A stretch of 64,000 nt of DNA from Venatoribacter cucullus (GCF_016132445.1 NZ_CP046056.1:930001-994000); one strand, 5' to 3'; shown: positions 1 through 8,423, numbered from the stretch's first letter. Notes: generated by a model from the letters alone, not told the origin. Program-made: numbers and translations.

Positions 1-425
1 AGTTGGGTAAGGGTTTCTTTTTTCTCACGGATGGTGTCGGAGAGGCGAGTCAACAGGTAGCGACCAACAAACCCGCTGAGGACAACAATCAGGGTCATGA
101 CGGTGAGTGCGATACCCAATGCACTATCGAATTTGTGGCTGGAATGGAATATGACGAGAATGGGTCCCAGCACACCGGCATAAATATGCCAGGTTAACAA
201 TGTTCGCATCGACACGAACCTCGTAACCCACCGGTTCAGGATTTTGATGCGTTTTACGATGAGGTAGGCCAGCGGAATCAGCATCAGCACCGCTCCCGAC
301 ACACCAAGCACCCCACCGATAGCACTACCAGGAAAGCGGGGCGAGCGATGGAAAAGGAATCCCAACCAGAAAGCCAGCAACAGCAGGACAAGTGCTGTGA
401 CGATAAACCGTTCGCGTTCTTTCAT
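1..425 (-). CDS. Multi-pass membrane protein, C-terminus outside window
   Basis: The reading frame is open from an ATG at 425 to the window edge, about 141 codons. I see three or four hydrophobic segments: residues about 8-23, about 31-52 and then a pair in the second half. Histidines lie in or near a helix (TWHIY followed about 15 residues later by FHSSH), which could hold b-type haem, but I do not recognise the family. Its ATG overlaps the TGA of the upstream reductase gene in an ATGA arrangement, so the two are probably translationally coupled and may work together as a membrane redox pair. A haem-binding electron carrier or ferric-reductase-like partner is an inference. The protein end is not visible. 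Confidence 0.7.
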   Translation of the reverse strand, partial: MKERERFIVTALVLLLLAFWLGFLFHRSPRFPGSAIGGVLGVSGAVLMLIPLAYLIVKRIKILNRWVTRFVSMRTLLTWHIYAGVLGPILVIFHSSHKFDSALGIALTVMTLIVVLSGFVGRYLLTRLSDTIREKKETLTQ

Positions 426-2332
426 GCCTTTACCGAAATGTCGCAATTGGCTTTGGCTTGGCAGGCCAATATTAGGTTTTTTTCCTTATCCCCCGGCTCC
501 AGGCCGTCTTCAACGTCCATGCTAACTTCACCAGCAAGTAGCTCTACCCGGCAAACCCCACATATGCCGGCGCGGCAGGAGTAATCGATGTCCACGCCCA
601 ATTCTTCAGCCACATCGAGCACAACTTTATCAGGAGGAAGGGGTCCCGCTCTGTCCGAATCCGTGAAGGTAACCGTGGGAAGCCCAGGCTTGGGAGAACT
701 GGGGCCTGCGGTCTTCTGATCAGCGCTCGGCAAGCGTTCCTGTTTGCCAAGAGCTGGACCGAATGCCTCTGTTTTAATGCGGTCTTTCGGTATGCCAAGT
801 TCTGAGAGAATCTGCTTCGTCGCCTCCATCATTGGGACAGGACCGCAAATATGGATATAGCGTGACGGCAAATCCGGGATTGACTCGGCCAGCAACTCTT
901 TGGTGATGCGCCCCTGAGGGCCAGCCCATTTTTCCGCCCCGCTTTGCGATACTGTAATGACCACCTGAAGATTGGTGTGACGGCGCCTCAAATACTCCAG
1001 TTCTTCTCGAAAAATGATGTCCTCTGGTGCACGGCAACCATAAACCAGGAAAATGTCACCTTCCCAACTACGATCCAGAAGATAGCGCAATACACTCATA
1101 AGTGGGGTGATGCCAACACCTCCGGCGATCAGAACAATGCATTTGCATTCCCGGCCTGTGAAAACAAACGAACCGGCCGGTCCCGAGAGATCCAGCAAGC
1201 TACCTTCGTGGATCTCGGAATGGAGATAACCGGACACCACACCCTCAGGCGCATGTTTGACAGTGATTTCGATGTAATCCCGTTGTGTCGGCGAAGAGGC
1301 GATCGTATAGCCACGGCGAACAGTTGCTTCACCGTGTGGCACTGTGACTGTGATGAATTGCCCGGGCAGGTAATCGAAAGGCAGCATCCCTCCGACCGGA
1401 TTCACGAGCCGGAACGTTTTGACGTCGCCGGTCTCCTGGAAAATACGACTGATGCGCAGCTGCCCCGACCAGGGTCGTCCAGACGCGGTAGTCTCGGCAG
1501 ATCCTGGGAATTGGATTGGCGGCGGCATTGGGGCCTGCAGAGGTGAAGGCTGCCGCGCTGGCGCCGCTAAACTGCTCAGGAGCTGCGAGGCCCGGCGCAT
1601 CTTGAGTATGTACAACCAAAAGAAACTGGCGATGAGTGCCGCCGAGCTGAGCATGATCCAGAAATGGAACCAGGTCATACCCATGACCCCCGTGTTTGCA
1701 ACAGGCGGGTTTGGCACAGGCAGTTCCATTTCGCGTCGGAACCAGTCGAGAGCAACGGCCTGCGGATCGTCGGTGCCGAGCAACACCTGATGAGCCGCTA
1801 ACCCACTCTCGAATCGGGCCATACCTTCATGCAGCAGGCTCACGGCCTGTTGCATCAGTTCATAATCATTGGAGGATGCAGAATCGGCGAGGCGGGTGAG
1901 CCCGTCGGTCATCAGTGCCGTGCCACTGGCCATACGTTCATGGGCAGCGGCTTCCACCTCCGCCCGTTTTTCGGGCGGAAGATCAGACAACGTCATGAGT
2001 GATGGATAAATCTCTTTCGGGGGAGGTACACCCATTTGGCGCATCATCTCACCCATGCCTTCCATCATGCCGGTACTTTTTCCGACAACCGGAGAAGCTA
2101 GTGTGGGTTGTGGTGGTGGGGCCGCTACGTCTGGGTGATGAGCTTGATGATCCTCCGGGGAGACCTGAGCCTGAATGGGGCCGGACAAAAAAACAGTTGC
2201 TACGACCAGGTATATCGCCGCCCGCTGTAATAGTTCGGAAAAGCGTTGGAACGCGGCCAAAGGTAACCACCTATTCAGGTTTAGAGAGCTGGATACTTCC
2301 CAATATGACGTATGTTTTTTGCAATAAGCCAT
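422..2332 (-). CDS. Membrane-anchored FAD/2Fe-2S oxidoreductase (ferredoxin reductase type)
   Basis: This 636-residue protein has an N-terminal export-type hydrophobic stretch (about 38-56) and a Met-rich helical region predicted outside the membrane (about 85-195). A transmembrane segment follows (about 216-240), then a cytoplasmic flavodoxin-reductase module: FAD site RRGYTIAS, NAD(P) site GGVGITP, and a CGP motif near its end. The C-terminus is a plant-type 2Fe-2S ferredoxin domain with CRAGICGVC and a later single cysteine. Such modules pass electrons from NAD(P)H through FAD to an iron-sulfur centre and on to a partner. The stop overlaps the start of the membrane gene at 425, the likely partner. 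The start is uncertain because no strong ribosome site precedes it. The periplasmic helical region joined to a reductase is unusual; the substrate is unknown. Confidence 0.85.
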   Translation of the reverse strand: MAYCKKHTSYWEVSSSLNLNRWLPLAAFQRFSELLQRAAIYLVVATVFLSGPIQAQVSPEDHQAHHPDVAAPPPQPTLASPVVGKSTGMMEGMGEMMRQMGVPPPKEIYPSLMTLSDLPPEKRAEVEAAAHERMASGTALMTDGLTRLADSASSNDYELMQQAVSLLHEGMARFESGLAAHQVLLGTDDPQAVALDWFRREMELPVPNPPVANTGVMGMTWFHFWIMLSSAALIASFFWLYILKMRRASQLLSSLAAPARQPSPLQAPMPPPIQFPGSAETTASGRPWSGQLRISRIFQETGDVKTFRLVNPVGGMLPFDYLPGQFITVTVPHGEATVRRGYTIASSPTQRDYIEITVKHAPEGVVSGYLHSEIHEGSLLDLSGPAGSFVFTGRECKCIVLIAGGVGITPLMSVLRYLLDRSWEGDIFLVYGCRAPEDIIFREELEYLRRRHTNLQVVITVSQSGAEKWAGPQGRITKELLAESIPDLPSRYIHICGPVPMMEATKQILSELGIPKDRIKTEAFGPALGKQERLPSADQKTAGPSSPKPGLPTVTFTDSDRAGPLPPDKVVLDVAEELGVDIDYSCRAGICGVCRVELLAGEVSMDVEDGLEPGDKEKNLILACQAKANCDISVKA

Positions 2333-2414
2333 GAGGTTTGGGTTCCGGCTTCAGTAAACGTTATATAGCGATGATGATATTACTGGTCGGTTTGCGAGCT
2401 CGGGCAGTAATGTA

Positions 2415-2450
2415 AACTGCCTTTCCGGTAGCGTGCAGGCAAAGGCAGTT
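2415..2450. terminator. Hairpin downstream of the 2474 gene
   Basis: A perfect 10-bp stem (AACTGCCTTT / AAAGGCAGTT) with a 16-nt loop lies between two minus-strand genes. A T-run follows on the plus strand (2455-2460), but only a weak T-rich stretch follows on the minus strand. It may end or attenuate transcription of the upstream gene, or stabilise its mRNA. Confidence 0.45.
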
Positions 2451-2473
2451 AGCATTTTTTCTTAAGCAATTAC

Positions 2474-2848
2474 TTACTGCTTGGCGGATTTTTCATGCAA
2501 CTCAGCCAAGGCATCGTACTCTTCGGCTACAGATTGCTGAAGCTTGATGACACGTTCACAATGTTTTTGTGTGGATTTTCCGGCATCCATACCCTTCATT
2601 TGAGCGTGACTATGGCGATGTTTGTCTTTCATTTTCTCATGCAGACTGGCCTCTTCTCGCGCCTCACCGGCCTTTTTTCGGTAATAGTCGGCAATCGCCT
2701 TATGATCTTCTGGCTTGTCAGCCATGCTGTTCAGCAGTTCCATGATAGGTTCTTCGGCAGGTTGAGTTTGCGCCTGAGCCTGAGCCTGGAAAGAAAATAC
2801 CAGCGCTGTTGCCACAATCAGATTGAAAAACAATTTAGAAAATTTCAT
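2474..2848 (-). CDS. Small exported His-rich helical protein
   Basis: I start this at 2848 because ATG AAA TTT there begins a clear signal peptide (positive start, hydrophobic core, FQAQAQA end) and a GGAG site lies just upstream; a longer frame to 2989 has no such support. The mature part, about 100 residues, is charged and helical, with a His/Lys cluster (KDKHRHSHAQMK) and the motif ADYYRKKAGEAREEASLHE. It resembles small periplasmic proteins found next to metal-resistance genes, but I cannot name a family. Its neighbour at 2996-3412 is also an exported Met/His-rich small protein, so a periplasmic metal-binding role is a reasonable guess, not a demonstration. Confidence 0.75.
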   Translation of the reverse strand: MKFSKLFFNLIVATALVFSFQAQAQAQTQPAEEPIMELLNSMADKPEDHKAIADYYRKKAGEAREEASLHEKMKDKHRHSHAQMKGMDAGKSTQKHCERVIKLQQSVAEEYDALAELHEKSAKQ

Positions 2849-2995
2849 ATGTCTATCTCCGTTTTGATGAAAAATTACGCCGGATAACCCGGCATGTAAA
2901 AAACCTGTTTCTATTGAGTGCAATGACAGTTGTGTACCTGTTTTACTTTTGCGCTTGTCGCCTTCGCGCGATGTCAGAAAAGTGAGCAAGGAGGC

Positions 2996-3412
2996 TTACA
3001 TATGGCCACCAGACATACCCATACCACCTTTCATCTGACCCATCATTTGTTCCATCATTTTATGCATCATGTCCATGCGATCATTCATCATGTCCATGCG
3101 TTTTTCGGCGTTCATTGTGTCTTTTTGAGAATCATTTTTCATATTCTCACTTATCATCTGCATGCCGTGCTCCATGGCTGTCATGTGCTCCTGCATAAGC
3201 TTTTCGCGGATTTCAGGATTCTGTTCTGATCGGATGCGCTCCATCAGCCCTTTCATTTTTTCCATTTGGGACTGCAGGTCTGGCATTTGAGTGGATTGTG
3301 TCGACATGCCGCCAGCCTGCGTAGCCGGGTCACTTTGAGTATGTCCGCTTTGGGAAAAGGCCGGCATAGCGAAAATACTTGTTAACGCTAACGCTGTGAT
3401 AATCTTTTTCAT
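2996..3412 (-). CDS. Exported Met-rich protein, putative metal binding
   Basis: Translation most likely starts at 3412 (MKKIITALAL), with a GGAG site upstream and a good signal peptide ending at AFSQS. The mature protein is extraordinarily methionine-rich. Its last third carries repeated Met pairs such as KRMDMMNDRMDMMHKMMEQMM and ends in GGMGMSGGHM. Methionine and histidine clusters of this type bind Cu(I) or Ag(I) in known periplasmic proteins, which makes a copper/silver buffering role plausible. No specific family is recognised. It lies upstream of the 2474 gene and near a DUF411 protein, and together these look like a metal-handling block. Confidence 0.75.
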   Translation of the reverse strand: MKKIITALALTSIFAMPAFSQSGHTQSDPATQAGGMSTQSTQMPDLQSQMEKMKGLMERIRSEQNPEIREKLMQEHMTAMEHGMQMISENMKNDSQKDTMNAEKRMDMMNDRMDMMHKMMEQMMGQMKGGMGMSGGHM

Positions 3413-3635
3413 TGATGTCTCCAAAATTGCGTTGTAAACGAACCTAATTGATAGCTGTAAATGATCCGCCGCAGATTAATCAATTCGAGCCAGGGCCAAG
3501 TTGATTTGATACAAGCTTTTCGCCAGTAAAATGCGATTTTGATTTGCAGGCCGCTGGCTCAGTTACAGAATAAGAGGGACTCGCGCCTCTGCGGATGCCA
3601 CTAACAACCGGGCGATATGCATTATATCTCGTCCG

Positions 3636-3989
3636 CTATTTTTGAAGCTCTACGATGTCATTTTTTGCAATGTCACCTTCAATAACACGCGCTTTTGCGA
3701 AGTGATCATCAATGATATTTACAATTTTCACCTTGCCTACCGGCACTCGGCGAACGTTCGACGCCCCTTCTTCAACAACACCTTCTGCAAATACTACTCG
3801 GTAAACACTCAACAACTGCCCGGGTTCGGCACCGTCGAGTTTACCTACACATACCACCACATCGGACGCCGTAGACTGAACTACCTGGCCTCTCATGATT
3901 TGGCCGTGATAGAAGGGGCTATTGGCGCAGCCTGCAAGCCACAGGATGGCTGTTCCAAGCACCAGGACGCGTAAAAAACGGATTTTCAT
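3636..3989 (-). CDS. Small lipoprotein of unknown function
   Basis: The 117-residue product has a lipoprotein signal with lipobox LAGC, so Cys21 is probably lipidated. An AGGAG site precedes the ATG at 3989. The mature part is beta-rich (QVVQSTASDVVVCVG, PGQLLSVYRVV, VGKVKIVNIIDDHFAKARVIEGD), reminiscent of small SH3- or OB-like barrels in envelope lipoproteins with a GxL-V-G pattern. I do not recognise the family. The flanking intergenic regions (3413-3635 and 3990-4198) hold no other gene that I can see. Confidence 0.75.
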   Translation of the reverse strand: MKIRFLRVLVLGTAILWLAGCANSPFYHGQIMRGQVVQSTASDVVVCVGKLDGAEPGQLLSVYRVVFAEGVVEEGASNVRRVPVGKVKIVNIIDDHFAKARVIEGDIAKNDIVELQK

Positions 3990-4111
3990 AGCGGACTCCT
4001 TTTTGAGTTGTCGCTGATAGGGGGAAGTGCGTGGCTAAAAAGTTTTACCCATTTGGTACCTCCGAGGTTAGTCGCTTATGTCTGTCACAAACATGACCCC
4101 AAGATGACGAT

Positions 4112-4149
4112 GTTGTAATGTTTAAGCCATGTTGTAATGTTTAAGCCAT
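4112..4149. repeat. Two tandem copies of a 19-bp unit
   Basis: Positions 4112-4130 and 4131-4149 are identical 19-mers (gttgtaatgtttaagccat), followed by the first bases of a third copy. They lie between the lipoprotein and DUF411 genes and probably arose by a recent slippage duplication; a tandem binding site is possible. Confidence 0.8.
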
Positions 4150-4198
4150 GTTGATGCGTGCAGTCGGCGTGCTTGATGGAGAATGGCATTAACTCCTT

Positions 4199-4750
4199 TC
4201 ATAGTGTTCCTTCTTGATATTGGTGTGTCTGCTGTTCCACACGAGCGAATACCTCGGTGCTGCCATCGTGCTTCAATAACAACACCTGATACGGTATGAA
4301 CTTATCGCCCACTTCCATCCCGGGGCTGCCCACCGGCATGCCGGGCACGCTCAGGCCAATTGCATCGGCAGGAGGATTATCCAGAAACTGTTGGATGTAG
4401 CGGGCCGGAATATGGCCTTCAAACACGTAGCCCCCTGGGGAGACGGCCGTGTGGCAGGAACGCAAATTGGTCGCGATGCCGTACTGATCCTTAAAGCGTT
4501 CAAGATTCGCCGGATGACGTGTTTCAGTGGTAAAGCCCGCTCTTTCTATGTGACTGATCCACTCCTTGCAACACCCACAGGTTGGGCTTTTATAGACCGT
4601 CAGAAATGTAGTTTCCGTGCTGGCGGTAATCTCCAGACCCCCTCTATCTGGGGAGGAAGGCGCACTCGTCGGATCTGAAGTGTCACAGCCAGTTAGGAAT
4701 ACCAGAAAAAACAGGCCCATGAGTGAGCCAGCTACGCGTAGTAATGACAT
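4199..4750 (-). CDS. DUF411-family exported metal-related protein
   Basis: The 183-residue product begins with a lipoprotein-like signal (lipobox LTGC). It carries the hallmarks of the DUF411 family: SPTCGCCKEW near the mature N-terminus, a CHTA motif, GYVFEGHIPA, and the conserved IGLSVPGMPVGSPGME segment. DUF411 proteins occur widely in copper, silver and other metal resistance clusters and are thought to bind metal through the CxCC cysteines, though the mechanism is not settled. The Met-rich exported proteins upstream in this island fit that context. The ATG at 4750 places the signal peptide correctly. Confidence 0.88.
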   Translation of the reverse strand: MSLLRVAGSLMGLFFLVFLTGCDTSDPTSAPSSPDRGGLEITASTETTFLTVYKSPTCGCCKEWISHIERAGFTTETRHPANLERFKDQYGIATNLRSCHTAVSPGGYVFEGHIPARYIQQFLDNPPADAIGLSVPGMPVGSPGMEVGDKFIPYQVLLLKHDGSTEVFARVEQQTHQYQEGTL

Positions 4751-5319
4751 GATCTTGTCTCCGAATGGATTGATATCCAGGTCGCATCAATCGCTTAGTA
4801 GGCAGCGAGCTGTAATATACTCCCCGCCTTAAAAAAATCTGACCGGTTTTTCATAACCCTTCCTTGAGAAGTTGAGTATCAGAACAGTTCAATGATTTCA
4901 GCCTTAAAATGTATACAAATCATCTGGCTGAAACTGTTAAATACCCAGAAAACCGTCTTGTTGATGACCCGCTTTAAAAGTAATGCCTAGCGGCGGAGTG
5001 CGCCTGGATCGCCAGGATACGCTGGATCTGGGCCGGTACATTCAGGAATTAGAAAATCAGGCTTGAAGAGCGCCCCGTCCCTGGGGCTTCATGGATAACT
5101 ATACGGAGATATAGTCGAGGTAAGATTACCGAGGGGCTTGGGATCAAACTATCAGGCAATGGTGGGTTTTAACTGGTTCCTTTGGCTTATTTGCTTGAGA
5201 GGACTTTGCGACTCCGCAGGCAAAAGTTCAGTTAAGACAGCTTTCATCACTGCCTGCTGTCAGCAAGTTATGGGTGGGGTGCTAGTCTTAAGGTGAATGG
5301 AAAATATGAGGGATTATTT
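4751..5319. other. Intergenic, no confident gene
   Basis: No convincing coding region covers these 569 bases. One 27-codon frame at 4983-5066 on the plus strand encodes a charged tail (ending in RYIQELENQA) that could be the remnant C-terminus of a lost gene, perhaps phage-derived. It lacks a ribosome binding site, so I do not call it. Confidence 0.5.
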
Positions 5320-5592
5320 ATGGCTATAAAATGTCCGAAATGCCGCAGCGAAAAAATTGAAGTTCGGAACATTGGTAGGACTACAGGGGCCGTAGCTGGA
5401 GGTGCCGCTGGAGGATACGGCGCTTATACCGCGACAAAGACAGCCGAGTCAGCGAGCGTAGCTTTGTTGAGGGTACTTCCCTACGGTAATTTGCTTACTA
5501 ACGCAGTTTCCTCTGGCGGATGGGGAAGCATATTGCTTGGAGCAATGGCTGGCGCAAAAGCAGGGGCGGAAGCTGGGGGTAGAACCCGATGA
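5320..5592 (+). CDS. Small zinc-ribbon plus glycine-zipper protein
   Basis: I start at 5320 (MAIKCPKC), where a GAGG site lies about ten bases upstream. The 90-residue product opens with a half zinc ribbon (CPKCRSEKIEV) and continues with a Gly/Ala-rich hydrophobic stretch typical of glycine-zipper membrane-inserting proteins (GAVAGGAAGGYGAY, later GAMAGAKAGAEAGG). Proteins with this layout are common as uncharacterised orphans; function is unknown. It stands alone, facing the minus-strand gene at 5637-6212. Confidence 0.65.
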   Translation: MAIKCPKCRSEKIEVRNIGRTTGAVAGGAAGGYGAYTATKTAESASVALLRVLPYGNLLTNAVSSGGWGSILLGAMAGAKAGAEAGGRTR

Positions 5593-5636
5593 AGTCTTGG
5601 AAAAGACTCACACATCTATGTTTATGCTGCGATAGA

Positions 5637-6212
5637 TCAAACAACTTTTTCTTTCAATCCTAAGCTCTCAGCGGAACGATCTATTTGTTTGGAAAATGTC
5701 CCCTTTATATTATTCCAATCAGCTCTGGGCTGTTCCATTAGTTCCCGCCCTCTAAGAATACCAGATATGTTTTCTGCATTAATGTCGTATTTGGTTATGC
5801 TATTGGGGTTGTTATAAGTGTTTACTGACAATTGGCTTTTGCCTATTAAGCCCACAGCCATATCTTTAAAATGATAGCCAAAAGCTGAATCATTCAGTGC
5901 TTTTTCCAAGTCCTTTACCGTCTGATTGCTTAGCCTGTCATTGCCTTCAATGACTTTGATGTTTCCAGATCTATCAAGGGTGAAATCCCAGTCTTTATTT
6001 TTTAGATTGTGCTTGTCTATCGCACCTTGAATTATGGAGCTGCTTTTGTAATCGGTCCAAGCCTGAGAAAACCCCGACCATGCTTTAGCACTAGCACGAA
6101 CCTCATTCAATCCACTTGTATTAATCCTCGGTGTATTGTGGTTTTGTTGCCAATTCTCAAAACTGATCTTTGGCTCACGTTTGACTGGGCTAATAGAAGT
6201 CAAAGTTGGCAT
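5637..6212 (-). CDS. Hypothetical protein
   Basis: A 191-residue soluble, polar protein with no signal peptide or membrane segment. The middle (DWDFTLDRSGNIKVIEGND, then QTVKDLEKALND) resembles a pattern seen in uncharacterised bacterial proteins in which a residue-numbering phrase about a test position is followed by a helical segment, but I cannot name a domain. It may belong to mobile cargo: base composition here is clearly more AT-rich than in the chromosomal part of the window. Confidence 0.6.
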   Translation of the reverse strand: MPTLTSISPVKREPKISFENWQQNHNTPRINTSGLNEVRASAKAWSGFSQAWTDYKSSSIIQGAIDKHNLKNKDWDFTLDRSGNIKVIEGNDRLSNQTVKDLEKALNDSAFGYHFKDMAVGLIGKSQLSVNTYNNPNSITKYDINAENISGILRGRELMEQPRADWNNIKGTFSKQIDRSAESLGLKEKVV

Positions 6213-7063
6213 ATAAAATCCTTTGATAATCGAGAAGTGTTACTTGGTTAGCGGCTAAATCTGCTGAAACTTTAGAGCGTTTGCCATATTTTTAAATAGG
6301 TGATCAACACTTCATTAAAATACTGGAAAACGTTCTGGTACGGTTAGTTCGGTTTCTTCTTCTGATTTCCGCAATTGATGTGTGCTCAAGAGCCCCTCGA
6401 ATCTGTTCAATGCGAGTGAAGTTTAAGCCCCACAGTCCATCCCTACCGCTGTGGGCCGGTTTGGTTCCCCTAGCATCAGAGTTGGTTGATGTTATGGGAG
6501 CCACCGTCAAACAAGATCCTACCTACCTTTCCTTGGTTTTCAGGGAAACTTCTTAGCCAGCCTTCCGCTTCTGGTATCAGTAGAAAGCAGACGCGATACC
6601 GCCAATAGCCGTACCGATGGCAACAGCCGCTTCAGCAAAGCCTTCCTGATCTTCCTGACTGATCTCCAATCCGAACAGGGTGCCGACACCGGCAATCACA
6701 ACAATGAATCCCAGCTAGATTGACTTAGATTTGTACCAGGGTTTTGATTTAGCTGCCCAGTTAGGTTTATTGGTTGACGGGCAGTGCGCACCTGATTTGG
6801 GAAGCCGTTTCCAGGTTTCCAGAGAATGCCTTTAAAAATTGACGCAGATCATGAATTCGTTCTTTAGTTTTTAATCTCTAAGTCAGAGATGTAAAAGAGG
6901 ACTATTTCCATAAGTCTATGATTTTTATAAGAATTTTACTAAAACTGGTTTCCCAATTTTCTCATACCATATATATGATATGAGAAAAATCCCATTAAAA
7001 TCAGTTGGTTGCAGTCAATTGCAGCCGTTGAGTTGATGCCTGCGATGTGATTTTCTCTGGGAA
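6213..7063. other. Gene-poor AT-rich stretch with remnants
   Basis: Apart from the holin-like remnant at 6577-6831 I see no supported gene. A 68-codon minus-strand frame at 6304-6510 is Arg-rich and lacks a ribosome site or family signature. The final 180 bases (6870-7060) are very AT-rich with several runs suitable for a promoter of the gene at 7064, but I cannot choose one. Confidence 0.5.
6577..6831 (-). pseudogene. Holin-like phage gene remnant with an in-frame stop
   Basis: On the minus strand a frame reads KPWYKSKSI, then a TAG stop at 6715-6717, then LGFIVVIAGVGTLFGLEIS and a second hydrophobic stretch AAVAIGTAIGGIASAFY before TGA at 6577-6579. The layout (a WYKSK lead-in followed by two membrane segments and a short acidic link) is typical of small phage holin-like proteins. 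The TAG sits where a Trp (TGG) would be expected, so one substitution appears to have killed the gene. There is no start codon upstream in frame, so the 5' part is also gone. It suggests that phage material once inserted here. Confidence 0.5.
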
Positions 7064-7933
7064 ATGCCGTCAGAGACAGAGTTTATGAGCGTAAAAAAAC
7101 TGCAGCCATCAGAGTTTGGGACAGTGGTCTTGGTTGTCAGGTTTCAGGGGAACAACGTAGTTGAGGATCAGGAACACCTCAGATTCGAGCAGTCAACTCT
7201 GATCCCAATGGGAATTATGAAAATTCTGGAATTTATAAAGCGGGTATTGGCTGCACATACCTTGAATTCATTGCAAAAAGAATCTCTGGTTTTCGAGATA
7301 CACCCGCATGTAACGCGTCCAGGCTCAGGATCAAGCAAAGAATGGTTGGCTACACTCGAAACGACCCAACCTTTGAGTATCCAGCATCAGCAGGAGTTCC
7401 ATACACTCGCTTGTCATGTGTTGGCCCGGATAACTCAGGATAATGAAGACCTTTTTTCCAGGTCGGTTAGTGAATCGCAGTCGGAGATGCTTGATATGCT
7501 CGACTACATAAACGAACCCATTGAAAAGTTTCTCAAGACGCACAGTGGAAGACCTTTGGCGCAAAGCTTCTCTGTTTCAGCAGACCTGCATGAACAGAAT
7601 CCGATCATTATTTCCGGTCGTGTTGCAGAGGCTCAGCCTCGTGAATTCGTGTCTGTTGATATATCAGGCAGCGGATTGGTTGACGGATTTCGAACCTCTA
7701 AGAATGAGGTTTTTATTTTCCCGATACTTAATAATCGTCTATCAGGAGATAAAATAGAATTCCTATGTTCTGATCCAAATATTTATAGGGTGCTAGCTGA
7801 GGCTTATTTAGCGAAGAAGACGGTCACATATAAAGCAAGAACTATTCCAGGAGGTAAGCAGCAGGGAAAAAACCAGAAAAAAGAAGTACTTTTTGCTGAG
7901 ATCGCTATGGATGAGCAATTTGAGCTGGAATGA
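7064..7933 (+). CDS. Hypothetical protein
   Basis: The 289-residue product is soluble, with no signal peptide. I recognise no domain. Visible features are an N-terminal beta segment (FGTVVLVVRFQG), a helical middle, and a C-terminal region with beta strands (VFIFPILNNRLSGDKIEFLCSD) followed by a basic linker (PGGKQQGKNQKK) and an acidic tail. Translation may begin at 7064 (GGGAA just upstream) or at the in-frame ATG at 7085. It reads toward the small genes at 8076 and 8270 and the integrase, so it may be island cargo; its role is unknown. Confidence 0.6.
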   Translation: MPSETEFMSVKKLQPSEFGTVVLVVRFQGNNVVEDQEHLRFEQSTLIPMGIMKILEFIKRVLAAHTLNSLQKESLVFEIHPHVTRPGSGSSKEWLATLETTQPLSIQHQQEFHTLACHVLARITQDNEDLFSRSVSESQSEMLDMLDYINEPIEKFLKTHSGRPLAQSFSVSADLHEQNPIIISGRVAEAQPREFVSVDISGSGLVDGFRTSKNEVFIFPILNNRLSGDKIEFLCSDPNIYRVLAEAYLAKKTVTYKARTIPGGKQQGKNQKKEVLFAEIAMDEQFELE

Positions 7934-8075
7934 GCTCGATTCAACTGTGAATTCACTCATTGGGATCAGATTTCTGAAAATATCACAGATTATCGTAATT
8001 TATCGCTAAATCATCAGTTGCACGAAACTTACTTGAATCTATTGTAAAGGCTCATTCAACAACTGGAGCCAAGCC

Positions 8076-8207
8076 ATGGCCAAGCAGTCAAATCACCAAG
8101 CAGATATCAAGAACTCAAACAAGGGAACATCTGGTACCAATATCACCTACGACAAAAACCAGGGAAATCGGGGGAAGCAGTTAAACCCTAATCGTAAAGG
8201 TAAGTAG
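8076..8207 (+). CDS. 43-residue Asn/Gln/Gly-rich small protein
   Basis: A 43-codon frame starts at ATG 8076 behind a well-placed GGAG and ends at TAG 8205-8207. The sequence (MAKQSNHQADIKNSNKGTSG ... GNRGKQLNPNRKGK) is low-complexity, hydrophilic and basic at the end. I recall short proteins of this style recurring in integrated elements, often mis-annotated, but I cannot confirm a family. The good ribosome site and the position just ahead of an HTH-type gene support it being real. Confidence 0.6.
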   Translation: MAKQSNHQADIKNSNKGTSGTNITYDKNQGNRGKQLNPNRKGK

Positions 8208-8269
8208 ACGCGTAATGGCAGGAGGGCATATCCTTCTGCCTCTCTTTTAAAAATGTGATTTCTGACAAA

Positions 8270-8410
8270 ATGGATGAAAAGAAGCTTAGTAGGAACCAGA
8301 AAAAGCGCCCCTTCAAACAAACCAAAGAACTGGTGCGGCTGGCTTTGAATGAAGGCTGGACTCAACAAGATATCGCAAATCGCTGTCGTACACTGTGTAC
8401 AAACGGGTAA
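8270..8410 (+). pseudogene. Shortened helix-turn-helix protein
   Basis: The frame begins MDEKKLSRNQKKRPFKQTKE and continues LVRLALNEGWTQQDIANRC, a recognisable start of a Cro/XRE-like helix-turn-helix (GWTQQDIA). It then stops after only 46 residues (RTLCTNG). A complete helix-turn-helix needs the recognition helix that should follow, so the gene looks frameshifted or truncated, although a functional micro-protein cannot be excluded. A strong terminator follows at 8424-8460. It lies 62 bases after the 43-residue gene in the same direction, suggesting a two-gene unit that ends before the integrase. Confidence 0.5.
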
Positions 8411-8423
8411 GGGGTGGGTACAG

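Noticed and set aside
6304-6510. 68-codon Arg-rich minus-strand frame
   Set aside because: No ribosome site, no recognisable product; probably chance or decayed sequence.
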